This document shows, piece after piece, positions 7,694-16,762 of a stretch of 18,970 nucleotides of DNA. The stretch lies in NCBI GenBank assembly GCA_900128565.1, contig LT636057.1, positions 1 through 18,970 of the forward strand. The letters are read 5' to 3'. The translations under genes were made by a program, and so were the position numbers. The DNA comes from Stramenopiles sp. TOSAG23-6. Taxonomy: Eukaryota > Sar. The notes beneath the pieces are model-generated. The model worked only from the letters and a program-made list of their open reading frames with translations, searched no databases and was not told the DNA's origin. Positions within the stretch are counted from its first letter, which is position 1; every line of letters begins with the position of its first letter.

Positions 7694-8959
7694 ATGATGC
7701 TAAACCCACTATTTCTTTTAAGCGTTATCCTTTTTTCATTGTTTGTGCAAAATTTTGCGGCAACTTCTACACGGGTACCTTTACTTGAAGGTACAAACGT
7801 TGTGAGCATTCTCAGTGGTTTGGGAAAAGGTTTACAACTCTTCGACTCGGACGAATTATTGAAATGTGCCGAGAGTATTGCGCCTAAAATGGTTACAGAA
7901 GTAAGCTCTACTATTAAAACATTTAAAAAATTGTACGAATCAAAAACTGAAAAAAGTTTACTTGATGCTTTGACTGCTGCAACAACACTCCTGAAAGAAT
8001 TGGCAACTCTGATAGAGAAGTGCGATCACGGCGAACACTTGCGTGAAATTATAAAAGATATCAACTCCTTTAAAGAACGTTGTGAAAAAGAACTCGGACT
8101 TGCACGGAAGGGTAATAAAGGTTGTTGTGCAACGTGCTTTAGTTGCAACTTTGCTGAAAAAGAAGCGGCAAAAGCTGCGTTTAATCGAATTGTTCTTGTG
8201 GAAGATGATAAAGCAGCAAGTCTTGCTGGGGAAGTTGTTGCTGCAATAACATTGAAGCATTACGCTCTTGCTGGTGAAAAGGTTGCTTTACTACTAAATT
8301 CTTTATTTGAAGATCAAACAGTTTTTAAGGCTGATTTAAATAATATGCGTCACGTTAAAATTGCTGATCCTAAAGTTGCTGCCGTTGTTAAAGTTTTTGA
8401 AGGAATTCTTGATTCGCTCGACGTGGAAGCTAAGGTAGGCCTTGAGGAATGTATCGAAGATGCTGAAGAAATTCTTGAGGATTTTAAAAGTGCTGCATCG
8501 GGTTTCAAAAATGGATTCAAACATGCCGAATTTCAGCTCGTCAAAAGTGGGTTTATTTCGCTTGGCGTAGTTGTAAGAGATTTGAAAGCTGCGTTAACCG
8601 ACTGTACAGCTATTGGAGACGTTCCTGAGGAAGTTGGTCACAAACTTGAATTACTCATCCATGAATTTGAACACGAGCATGCATGGCTTGAATTTGTAAA
8701 ATCTGAAGGACTCGCCCTAATGGCTTTTCACAAAGAGATTACTGAAGACTGTAAAAACTTTGTTGTTAAATTACATTCTAAGGACTATGAAGGAGTCGGT
8801 GAAGCAATTGGTGATATCGTCAAAATTTTATTGCAAGGCACTGGTGTGCTTGCTTCACCTGAACCTGAATTGTTGGAACTTGAACCTGAACCTGAACTTT
8901 TGCAAGCTTCTACTGACAACAATGGAGAACAAAATGTTCGAAAATTACGTCGTTCGTAA
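7694..8959 (+). CDS. secreted helical Cys-containing protein, unrecognised
   Basis: 421 residues from ATG 7694. The open frame extends upstream to 7661 but has no ATG there. Starting at 7694 places a typical signal peptide at the front (MMLNPLFLLSVILFSLFVQN, cut near FAATS). The mature part is almost entirely predicted helix, rich in Ala, Leu, Lys and Glu, with a CCATCFSC cluster near residue 150. Later short helical modules each carry Asp/Glu-Cys (EECIEDAEEI, LTDCTAIGDV, TEDCKNFVV). The last of these runs into KDYEGVGEAIGDIVKIL. The tail has acidic EPE/LEL repeats and ends RKLRRS. It looks like a repeated helix-Cys family of secreted proteins, but I know no name for it. Codon usage is similar to that of the neighbours. 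It shares a promoter region with the 826-residue secreted protein. Confidence 0.75.
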   Translation: MMLNPLFLLSVILFSLFVQNFAATSTRVPLLEGTNVVSILSGLGKGLQLFDSDELLKCAESIAPKMVTEVSSTIKTFKKLYESKTEKSLLDALTAATTLLKELATLIEKCDHGEHLREIIKDINSFKERCEKELGLARKGNKGCCATCFSCNFAEKEAAKAAFNRIVLVEDDKAASLAGEVVAAITLKHYALAGEKVALLLNSLFEDQTVFKADLNNMRHVKIADPKVAAVVKVFEGILDSLDVEAKVGLEECIEDAEEILEDFKSAASGFKNGFKHAEFQLVKSGFISLGVVVRDLKAALTDCTAIGDVPEEVGHKLELLIHEFEHEHAWLEFVKSEGLALMAFHKEITEDCKNFVVKLHSKDYEGVGEAIGDIVKILLQGTGVLASPEPELLELEPEPELLQASTDNNGEQNVRKLRRS

Positions 8960-9379
8960 GGTACCATCGTATTTCATTGGAATTGTATTTAAAATGCTAT
9001 GTAATTTTTATTGTTGAAAATTTATTTCATATTTATGCGTATTGAGGAAGAATAAACGTTTTCCTCCATCATTATCATTATGTATTTTATTATCTTTAGA
9101 TCTAAGATCGTCTTCTGTACTACGAGACAAGCTTCGTAAAATTGTCAAGTCACGCGCGTAAAGCCCTAACCCTAAGCGAAAGTAACCGAATTTTCCACCT
9201 CGTGGCCCCAAAATATAACTCTTTTTGTTTTTTGTGGCTCTTTATATATAGTAAATTTCCTTTTTGTGCTAGTCTTGCCGAGGACTAACAATTCAATCAA
9301 TCAGTATATATCATACAATATTGCCTAAATAGTATTGTTTGATCTTTTAGTTCTTGTGTTGACTAATTCCGAATAGAAT
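8960..9379. promoter_or_regulatory. intergenic region with pyrophosphatase promoter
   Basis: 420 bp. AATAAA at 9051-9056 is a plausible poly(A) signal for the upstream gene. CCCTAACCCTAA at 9164-9175 is two units of the common eukaryotic telomere repeat. TTTATATATAG at 9241-9251 is a TATA-like box about 130 bp before the pyrophosphatase ATG. No RNA gene is recognised. Confidence 0.45.
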
Positions 9380-10711
9380 ATGTCTAGTAGTATGTTCCCG
9401 GATAGTCACACCATTTTGCTTGCCCTAGCTGTTGGTGGTAGTAGTCTTGCTTTATTCGAACTCTATTATGCTCGATTTTATCCTAAGAATAACAAGGCCC
9501 AACCATATTATGCTGAAACAGAACCGCGTAGGGTCGCTCTTTTGAAAAGACAGGTTCAATCTCTTCGGGGACAACTAGACGCTGTGATTGACGAAGTAGA
9601 AGAAGAAGATAGGCGATTAGGTTTAGACAGAAGAGGGCGTCTCAGTTCCGGTTATCATGTGGTCACTCAATCGGGAGAAAAACTGGATGTAGATGTTTCA
9701 TCAGATGAGCTTGAAGCAATGCGGGCAATATTTGATGAAATGGATGAAGATGGGGATGGGTTTATATCTGCAATTCATTTAAAGAAGCTTCATACACGAC
9801 TTGGTGAACCAATTACTGACAGCGAAGCTTCAGAAGCTCTCGCTATAATGAGCGGAATATCATCTGAAGATATAGGTAGTGCAGAATTACCTGATTATGT
9901 AGATTTTATGCAGTTCATGGCTTGGTGGCAAATTGAACATACCGGAGATACAGCAGTAAGGTACCGTTCTAAATTCAAATTTTTGAAATCGAAACATTCA
10001 ACTCAGACGTCCGATATTGAGTGTTTTAGATCTGGAGAAAGTGGTAGTCTGGAGTATCGTATACATTTCCGCTCAATTAGTCGCGGGGAGCTCATTTCTC
10101 CATGGCATGATATTCCACTCCGCAATGAAGATCATACTTATAATTGTATCATTGAAATTCCGAAATGGAGTCGTAAAAAATACGAAATTGCAACGGGTGA
10201 GTTATATAACCCTATCAAGCAGGATACTAAGAACGGCAAGTTACGTGAGTATAAATACGGTGATATGTTGTTCAATTACGGTGCACTTCCTCAAACATGG
10301 GAAGACCCTAATCATATTTCACCAGATACGTCTGCCATTGGAGACAATGATCCGATTGATGTAGTCGAAATTGGAAGTAAGCGGTGGCAAGTAGGATCTA
10401 TTGTTAGAGTGAAAGTGCTTGGTGTATTAGCGTTGGTAGATTCAGGTGAAACAGATTGGAAACTAGTTTGTATTGCTACAGAAGATATTTATGCTTCCAA
10501 GTTAAATGATATTGACGATGTTNATATTCACCTTCCCGGTCTTTTGGATGCTCTTAGAAAATGGCTTCGTTGGTACAAACGACCAGCTGAAAACTTATTT
10601 GGCTTGGGTGGAAATTACCAAAATAGAAAATACGCAGAAAATATTGTGCAAGAAACACACGAATTTTGGAAAAAGTTGGTTGCAGAGTATGGAAAGAAGG
10701 CGACGGTATAA
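9380..10711 (+). CDS. membrane-anchored EF-hand inorganic pyrophosphatase (family I)
   Basis: 443 residues, single exon. It hydrolyses pyrophosphate to two phosphates with Mg2+. A hydrophobic segment at about 11-30 (ILLALAVGGSSLALFELYY) is followed by a charged helix, then an EF-hand with loop D122-E-D-G-D-G-F-I-S-A-I-H133, then a degenerate second hand. Residues about 225-443 are a eukaryotic-type soluble PPase: IIEIPKWSRKKYEI, YGALPQTWEDPN, GDNDPIDVVEIG (the metal-binding Asp triad is D322, D324, D327), LVDSGETDWK and the C-terminal ETHEFWKKLV. Kinetoplastid acidocalcisomal pyrophosphatases also pair an N-terminal EF-hand region with this catalytic domain, so a Ca2+-rich acidic organelle is a reasonable but unproven location. 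Loop position 12 is His instead of Glu/Asp, which should weaken Ca2+ binding. One codon holds N (10523). Confidence 0.95.
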   Translation: MSSSMFPDSHTILLALAVGGSSLALFELYYARFYPKNNKAQPYYAETEPRRVALLKRQVQSLRGQLDAVIDEVEEEDRRLGLDRRGRLSSGYHVVTQSGEKLDVDVSSDELEAMRAIFDEMDEDGDGFISAIHLKKLHTRLGEPITDSEASEALAIMSGISSEDIGSAELPDYVDFMQFMAWWQIEHTGDTAVRYRSKFKFLKSKHSTQTSDIECFRSGESGSLEYRIHFRSISRGELISPWHDIPLRNEDHTYNCIIEIPKWSRKKYEIATGELYNPIKQDTKNGKLREYKYGDMLFNYGALPQTWEDPNHISPDTSAIGDNDPIDVVEIGSKRWQVGSIVRVKVLGVLALVDSGETDWKLVCIATEDIYASKLNDIDDVXIHLPGLLDALRKWLRWYKRPAENLFGLGGNYQNRKYAENIVQETHEFWKKLVAEYGKKATV

Positions 10712-11045
10712 ATACTTTTCAGTCGCTTTTTTCATACTTTCCCAAAACAGTTCGTTAGTGAACATATTAAGGTGACTTGAAGATTGTTTTTTAACTTTAT
10801 CTTACCGAGGCTCTACTATATTAAAAGAATATAATTTGAAAAAATAAATGAAATCATAAGCATACTTTTATTCTAGCTAATGACATTTTCATTGTCCATC
10901 TTCAAAATGATGAGTCTAAACAATACGAGAATTATTAGATTATTGTCCATCTTCAAAATAATGAGTCTAAACAATCAATACGAGAATTATTAAATTATTG
11001 TCCGTCTTCAAAATAATGAGTCTAAACAATACGATAATTATTAGA
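10712..11045. other. convergent 3' region, pyrophosphatase / ATPase
   Basis: The left half is AT-rich with AATAAA-type signals near 10842-10847. The right half is a threefold repeat belonging to the ATPase 3' untranslated region, described separately. Confidence 0.5.
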
Positions 11046-11047
11046 TT
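10891..11047 (-). repeat. three tandem 51-55 bp repeats in the ATPase 3' UTR
   Basis: Copies at 10891-10941, 10942-10996 and 10997-11047 each read ATTGTCC(A/G)TCTTCAAAAT, then (A/G)ATGAGTCTAAACAAT, then a GA(G/T)AATTATTA(G/A)ATT tail. The middle copy has a 4-bp ATCA insertion. Each has ATTGT...ACAAT inverted ends about 34 bp apart. The third copy overlaps the ATPase stop codon (11046-11048). Confidence 0.85.
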
Positions 11048-14000
11048 AGTAGTAGGTATTACGTTCCATCCAACATGGGTCCCGTGTAACTTGACCTGAA
11101 ATAGGGTCAGTTTTCACCTTGGTCCCTTTTCGCATAATATATTTTCTAGTCTCGTCGTAGCAAAAAATAAACACGGAATATGGACATCCAGGGAACCAGT
11201 GGACCAACTTAATAGGACGAGTTCCAAGAGCTAAGCTTAATCCAGGTGTGTAACAAAGGAGCGCTCCAAGGATAGTCTCAAAAATAAGACCAAAGTTCAT
11301 AGCTGGATTGTTCATACCTTGATGATACATAGAATTCATTCGTGTCTTGCAAATCACCAAATCAGCCCATTGTACGACAATAATGGAAATAAAATAGGCA
11401 CACTGTGCATGATGAAGAGCTTCCTTTTGAACCATGCGACTGACTACATTCACACAAACACCATCACACACTTTTCCATCAATATCGTAACGAGATGCGG
11501 TCTTGTAATTGGTGTAATTGTGTTGAAATTTACCGGCGTCTATGATATCTTTCAACTTAGTAGGAACAGTCACATTCTTGATTATTATCTCGTTATTACT
11601 AACTTCGTATCCATCGAAATTGATATTCCAAAATTCAGGTTGATCATCCACACTAGCATCAATTTTATAGTCAGCTGCGTCAGTTCCTTTCCCAGGATAG
11701 TACTTTGCCTGGACATCAATCAAATTATACCACGCTTCGACCTGCATTTCTTTCGCTGTACCTGTTGTAGCTTCAGCTTCATTAACAACCTGGCAACGAG
11801 CGCGTCTACATGAACGCCATTCAGTAGTTTTTTGTCTGATATTAATAGCACAATCATCAGTGTCCATAACATTTTTCGTTTTCTTCATCTCCGCATCTCC
11901 GGTGTCACAGGAAGCAGAATTCAATTTAGTATATGGGGTGGTGCCGTCCATTTTCATTGTATTGACATGAAAATATGCTGGTGGTTCCACACTGAATGCA
12001 ATTAGGGTTGCGACATCTTTGCTTAATCCAGGAACTTCCTGATCACTGGAGCCGACATCATAAGCAAACCATTCTTTCTTGAAAAAGGGGCTATTTCTAC
12101 CATCGACGTGAACGTAAGGTCGATATCCATTGTATTCCAAAGCTTCAAAAGAACGATTTGTTGCTACATCCTCACCATCGGTGAAAGAATCTCCACGGAG
12201 CGGCAAACAATCAGTAGGTTTGCCGTCTTCGTCTGTTGGGCATAATTTTTTTTTCAACCTATGAAGAGCACAATTACAAGTAGATGAGTATTCCGTACAA
12301 TTATCACAGTTTGTTGTTGCCAGTTTACTTGCTTCTTCAATGTCCTTGTTTGTTGGAATTTCTTTAAAGTCAGNTTCACTTTGAATTTTTTTCCAAGTAC
12401 CGTGACACCCTCCATCAGTTGTAGCTATACAGGTAGCTTCAGTCAACGAGCACTCAAGCAAGGCGGTTTTTGCAGTAGGTGTGTATTTGCAGAATTCTAC
12501 ATCATACAATTCGTGTCCAGGTTGTGTTTTGAAGTCCTTATCTTTCCAACCATTGAGAGTCGTATCCCAAGTAGCAGGTTTTGTAAACTGATTCCTAACT
12601 GACGACAACTGACCAGGATATTCCAAACTTCCTACATTGGACGAAAAATTACGTATTGGAAAAGTGCACTGATCTACTGGACCATCCCAAAAAGGATAAT
12701 TTCGGATCAATTCTGTACTTGGCATAGTGTAAGTTACATTGGTTTTCGCTTCAGTCTCGCATTCAGCTTTGGTCACTGTAGATTCTTTCGGTCCAGCTGT
12801 TTCATCATCCAATATAGCAGTTCCATCAACTCCAACTTTTTTATACAAGTGGCGATTTCCTTTGTACACGCATCCCCCAACGGTCACGCCCGCCCCCCCC
12901 GCAACGGTCGCATCCCATTCAACACCTTGGTATTTCTCTTTTGGAAGCGCATTGCCAACAAGATTTCGAAATTGCACTTTACCTTTCGATAAATATTCCG
13001 ATTCATTTGCATATGGTTTACCTGCTACTTCAGATTTTACATCCATATTACAAAACATAGTACGTTTACCCCAATTATCAAATGCACCAAGTTCAGGAAC
13101 GATATGAGGTGGATAACCATAATCTTGCATAACAACAAACCATGTATAAAACCCAGCGATAGCTTGAATAACACCAATTTGAAGGTACGAAAAAACAACA
13201 AGTTTTTTTGTAACCAATGCATCTATCTCCGCATTACGAGGAGGACGTTTCATAATATCAGATTCAGGATCTTCCCACGCCATAGATATTGCTGGAACCA
13301 TATCCGTTCCCAAATCTACACACAAGATTAAAACCGTGGATAAAGCAAGAGGCATTTGAACAGTCATAAACAAAAGAAAAGGTGCAATTTCAGGAATATT
13401 TGAGGATAAAGTATATGCGATAGATTTCTTCAAATTATCAAAAATTAGTCTTCCTTCTTGAACACCAGCGACAATAGACGCGAAATTATCATCCAGTAAA
13501 ATCATATCAGCTGCTTCCTTTGATACATCAGAACCCATGATTCCCATTGCAACACCGATATCAGCCTTTTTGAGTGCAGGAGCATCATTCACACCATCAC
13601 CAGTGACAGCTACAATTTCATCACGACGTTGGCAATTTTCTACAATAATCAACTTTTGTTGTGGAGATGTTCGCGCAAAAACAATTTGTGTGTGACCCAA
13701 AATATCATCCCATACATCTTTGAACTTATCACAATCTTCTTTTCCAATTAATTCCCATCCTGGTACAACCATGGCTGGTGCAAGTACAGGATTAAACCAT
13801 GGAATAGGTTCTCCATTATTCATTCCAGGAATTACTTTCGGCTCGCAACCCTTTGTAAGTCCATGACGTTTATTAAATTTTTCGTAGTCTGAAGTTGTCG
13901 CAGGTCCTTTTTTCTTACCGCCGCGAATCATATCACCATCAATGATACCGACGTCTTGAGCAATAGCTTGCGCAGTCGTAGGATGATCTCCAGTAACCAT

Positions 14001-16429
14001 AATAACACGAATTCCAGCAGTTTTACAGAGTTTCACCGCACCTGGTACTTGAGGTCTAGCAGGATCAATCATAGCAAAAAGACCAAGGAAGTTAAGTGGT
14101 GTAAATGAATCTTCGTGTGGTGGCATTTTTGGGTTTTGAGGGGCATTTCGGTCATTTCCAATTGGAAAGTTAGCGTTGTCTTCATCATACTCGAAATCTT
14201 TACCGTACTTTCGTGGAAGCTCAAGTTCACAAAAGCCAAGAACACGAAGACCATCTTCTGCGCATTGTTCCTGAAGAGCAATGATTTTCTCCTTTTCTGC
14301 TGCGTCGAAAGGAACAAGGTCAGCTTTACCAGAACCATTATCTTTCCAAATTTTATCGCACCTATTCCAAATTCTTTCTGGTGCTCCTTTCATCACAAGT
14401 AAAGATGATTTCTTCTCATCATCCCAATGAATACCAACTTGGTATTTATTTTTAGAGTTAAAAGGTATTTGGGCAATTCGTGGATATTCTTCGTTGCATT
14501 TAGTCATATAATTAGACAGAGCTCCTTCAGTATCCAAGTTACCGTCAGCGTCTTTAGAATTCATCATCTGTGCGAACTTAGCTAACGCAGATTCAGTAGC
14601 ATCACCAAGTGGTTTCCAATTATATTGTTTTTGTTTACGACCATCAATGTCGACGATAGTCATAAATGGTTTTGGACGACTGGTATCAGCGATACTTAGC
14701 GCAGGGTTATTTGGATCCGGTTTTTTATGGTATAATGTTGTATTATCCCATTTAACATTATTGCACAATGTGGCACAACGCAAGAGCTTGTCAAAGGTTC
14801 CTCTTTTTTTAATTGATGCAGCGGTAACAGTATCGGGTTTGTCAGCACGGGAACCAGTATCGGCCTGGTATGCACAATTATCAAATACAACTCGTTCAAC
14901 AGTCATTTATTGTGAAAACAAAAAAGTGTGAAAACATTTGTTAGGTAAAAAACAAATTACGAAAAAAACATTTAAAATTCGTAATGCAAACATACATCAT
15001 ATTTTGAGTCAAAGTTCCAGTTTTATCCGAGCAAATACAAGAAGTTGATCCGAGCGTTTCGACACCTTCAAGATTCTTTACGAGAACATTATTATTCGCC
15101 ATTCGATGGGCAGTTAATGCCATACACACAGTTACAGTCGCAAGTAAACCTTCAGGTACATTAGCAACAATAATTCCAATCATGAAAACAAGGTTTGTAA
15201 TCATTTCTGTTTTGATGATAATCCAACCGAAAAGAAAAAATGAAATTCCCAAAATGAAAGCAATCGACGAAACTATAGTGACAAAGTGATGAATTTGTTT
15301 GTTAATAGGCGTCTGTACAGTCTCTGTGACGGTTGTTAGAGAAGCAATACGACCCATAACAGTGTCATCACCCGTTGATACTACAATACATTTCATCGAT
15401 CCTTTAACGACCTCCGTACCAAAGAATGCAAGATTTCGTGTTTCAAGAGGATTCTCATCAGTGCAAGAAGTTTCACGTTTTACGGGTTCAGCTTCACCAG
15501 TAAGCGATGCATTGTCAACTTCAACAGTTCCTGATACTGATAAAACACGGACATCAGCAGGTACTTTATTTCCAGCCTTCAACTTAATGATGTCTCCAGG
15601 GACGAGCATCGTTGCGTTAATTTCCTTAGGTTGGCCATCACGAATAACAATTGTTGTTGATGGAAGCATATTCTTAAAACTGTCCATAAGATTAGATGAT
15701 TTTCGTTCCTGGCAATATCCAAAAACACCAGTGAGAAACACTACCGCAGCAAGAACTATACCTAAATAAAGATTATCTTGTTCTTTTTTCAAACCAAACC
15801 CAACGAAGCACAAAGCGGCACCACCCCATAGTAAAAGTGAAAAAAATCCCGTCATCTGCTCCATGAATTTGATGAATTCACTCTTTGTCTTTGGTGGAGT
15901 AAGCTTATTTTCACCATATTCATTGATTTTCTCGAACCACAACTGTTCACTAATTCCCTCATTCTTCGACTCCACTAACACGAAACCACCATCAGAAGTC
16001 ATATCAAACTCAAAGTGACTTGCAAGATCATTTCTGACATCCCCAATGTCCATCGTATGCCATTTGAGCTTCAATTCCTTCTTCAAGTTCCCCAAATCCT
16101 CAACTTCTGCACCGCCAAAGCAAGGACAGGAGAAGTTTGCCTTATTCGAGGTTTTCGTATTTTCTTCTAACGATTTCGCCCCTGTTGAGTTGAAAAGATA
16201 TAAAGTCAATGGTACACATAATGAGCTACATTGGTAAAGATAAAGAGTATAATTAAAAGCACTGATGTACAAAAGTTATGAGAGATAATTCATTCAAAAA
16301 TATTTGAACACAAAGGCTGGAACACTTACTCGAATCAATCGTAGACACCATCCCTTTCTGTTTAACAGTTGCGCCAATAACAGCGATTTCCGACGACTGA
16401 CTTCGCGAAACATTGATTCTATCACTCAT
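11046..16429 (-). CDS. type IIC P-type ATPase alpha subunit (Na+/K+-ATPase-like) with giant M7-M8 loop
   Basis: Exons 16429-16330, 16181-14996 and 14904-11046 sum to 5145 nt, giving 1714 residues. It pumps Na+ (likely in exchange) across the plasma membrane. Visible motifs: LTPPKTKSEFIKFMEQMTG before M1, DNASLTGEAEPVKRE (TGEA where TGES is usual), VANVPEGLLATVTVCMALTA in M4, CSDKTGTLTQN with phosphorylated D419, MVTGDHPTTAQAIA, VTGDGVNDAPALKKADIGVA, SNIPEIAPFLLF in M5 and DLGTDMVPAISMAWEDPESD in M6 (both cation-site Asp). The C-terminus WMERNTYY resembles animal WVEKETYY. The extracellular M7-M8 loop (about residues 1025-1595) is roughly 570 residues and Cys-rich; the animal loop is far shorter and docks the beta subunit. 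The start at 16429 (MSDRINVS) is the first ATG giving a plausible N-terminus; an in-frame ATG at 16567 is less likely. One N (12374). Confidence 0.94.
14905..14995 (-). repeat. introner-like intron in the ATPase gene, apparent GT...AT ends (91 nt)
   Basis: On the minus strand it starts GTATGTTTGCATTACGAATT, contains TTTTTACCTAACAAA and ends TTTTCACAATAAAT at 14905. Joining 14996 to 14904 gives ACT CAA AAT ATG ATG ACT GTT GAA, that is TQNMMTVE. This restores the conserved DKTGTLTQNxMTV block of P-type ATPases. There is no AG near this junction that keeps those residues. A reading shifted by up to two bases left or one right gives the same mRNA. Confidence 0.85.
16182..16329 (-). other. canonical spliceosomal intron in the ATPase gene (148 nt)
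   Basis: On the minus strand it begins GTAAGTGTT and ends TTTCAACTCAACAG. The upstream exon leaves one base (A16330), and GG from 16181 completes AGG, followed by GCG AAA TCG TTA, in frame. It is unrelated in sequence to the repeated intron family. Confidence 0.85.
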
Positions 16430-16762
16430 CGTGGCCACTCCCGTAGAAAAAAACAGGAGAGTATATGACTCTCGACAATAATCTCTGGAAGCCCCCGACA
16501 ATACCAAGTTATTGGCAGTGTTGGCTTTTGCCGAAAAGAAGACGACAAAGTGTAGTTTGCCCACCACCAGTCATTGGAAATGACATTGTTTGTCTTTTGT
16601 TGTTTGAATTTTTTTAAGTCAACAGGTTTGTGACGGCAGAAAAAGTTCTCTTTTTCTTTTTTGAGAGAGATCTGGAGACTTGAGATCTTGGATCTTACGT
16701 ACTTCTTAATAGATCCTTTTTTCAATACATTTTTGAAATGCAATGCATACTTGACCAAAAAT
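16430..16762. promoter_or_regulatory. divergent promoter, ATPase / FKBP-MYND gene
   Basis: 333 bp between start codons on opposite strands. The right part is T/C-rich (TCTCTTTTTCTTTTTTGAGAG at about 16648-16668). No TATA box or known factor site is convincing. Both flanking frames stay open into this region without good start codons, which I take as chance. Confidence 0.4.

Noticed and set aside
11319-11813. Plus-strand open frame of 164 codons antisense to the ATPase
   Set aside because: It lies opposite well-supported ATPase coding sequence and shows no domain or plausible protein character.
14069-14402. Overlapping frames on both strands in the ATPase nucleotide-binding domain
   Set aside because: These are shadow frames of conserved ATPase coding sequence.
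16661-16762. N-terminal extension of the FKBP-MYND protein
   Set aside because: It starts at TTG with no ATG before 16763, and the extra residues do not belong to the FKBP domain.
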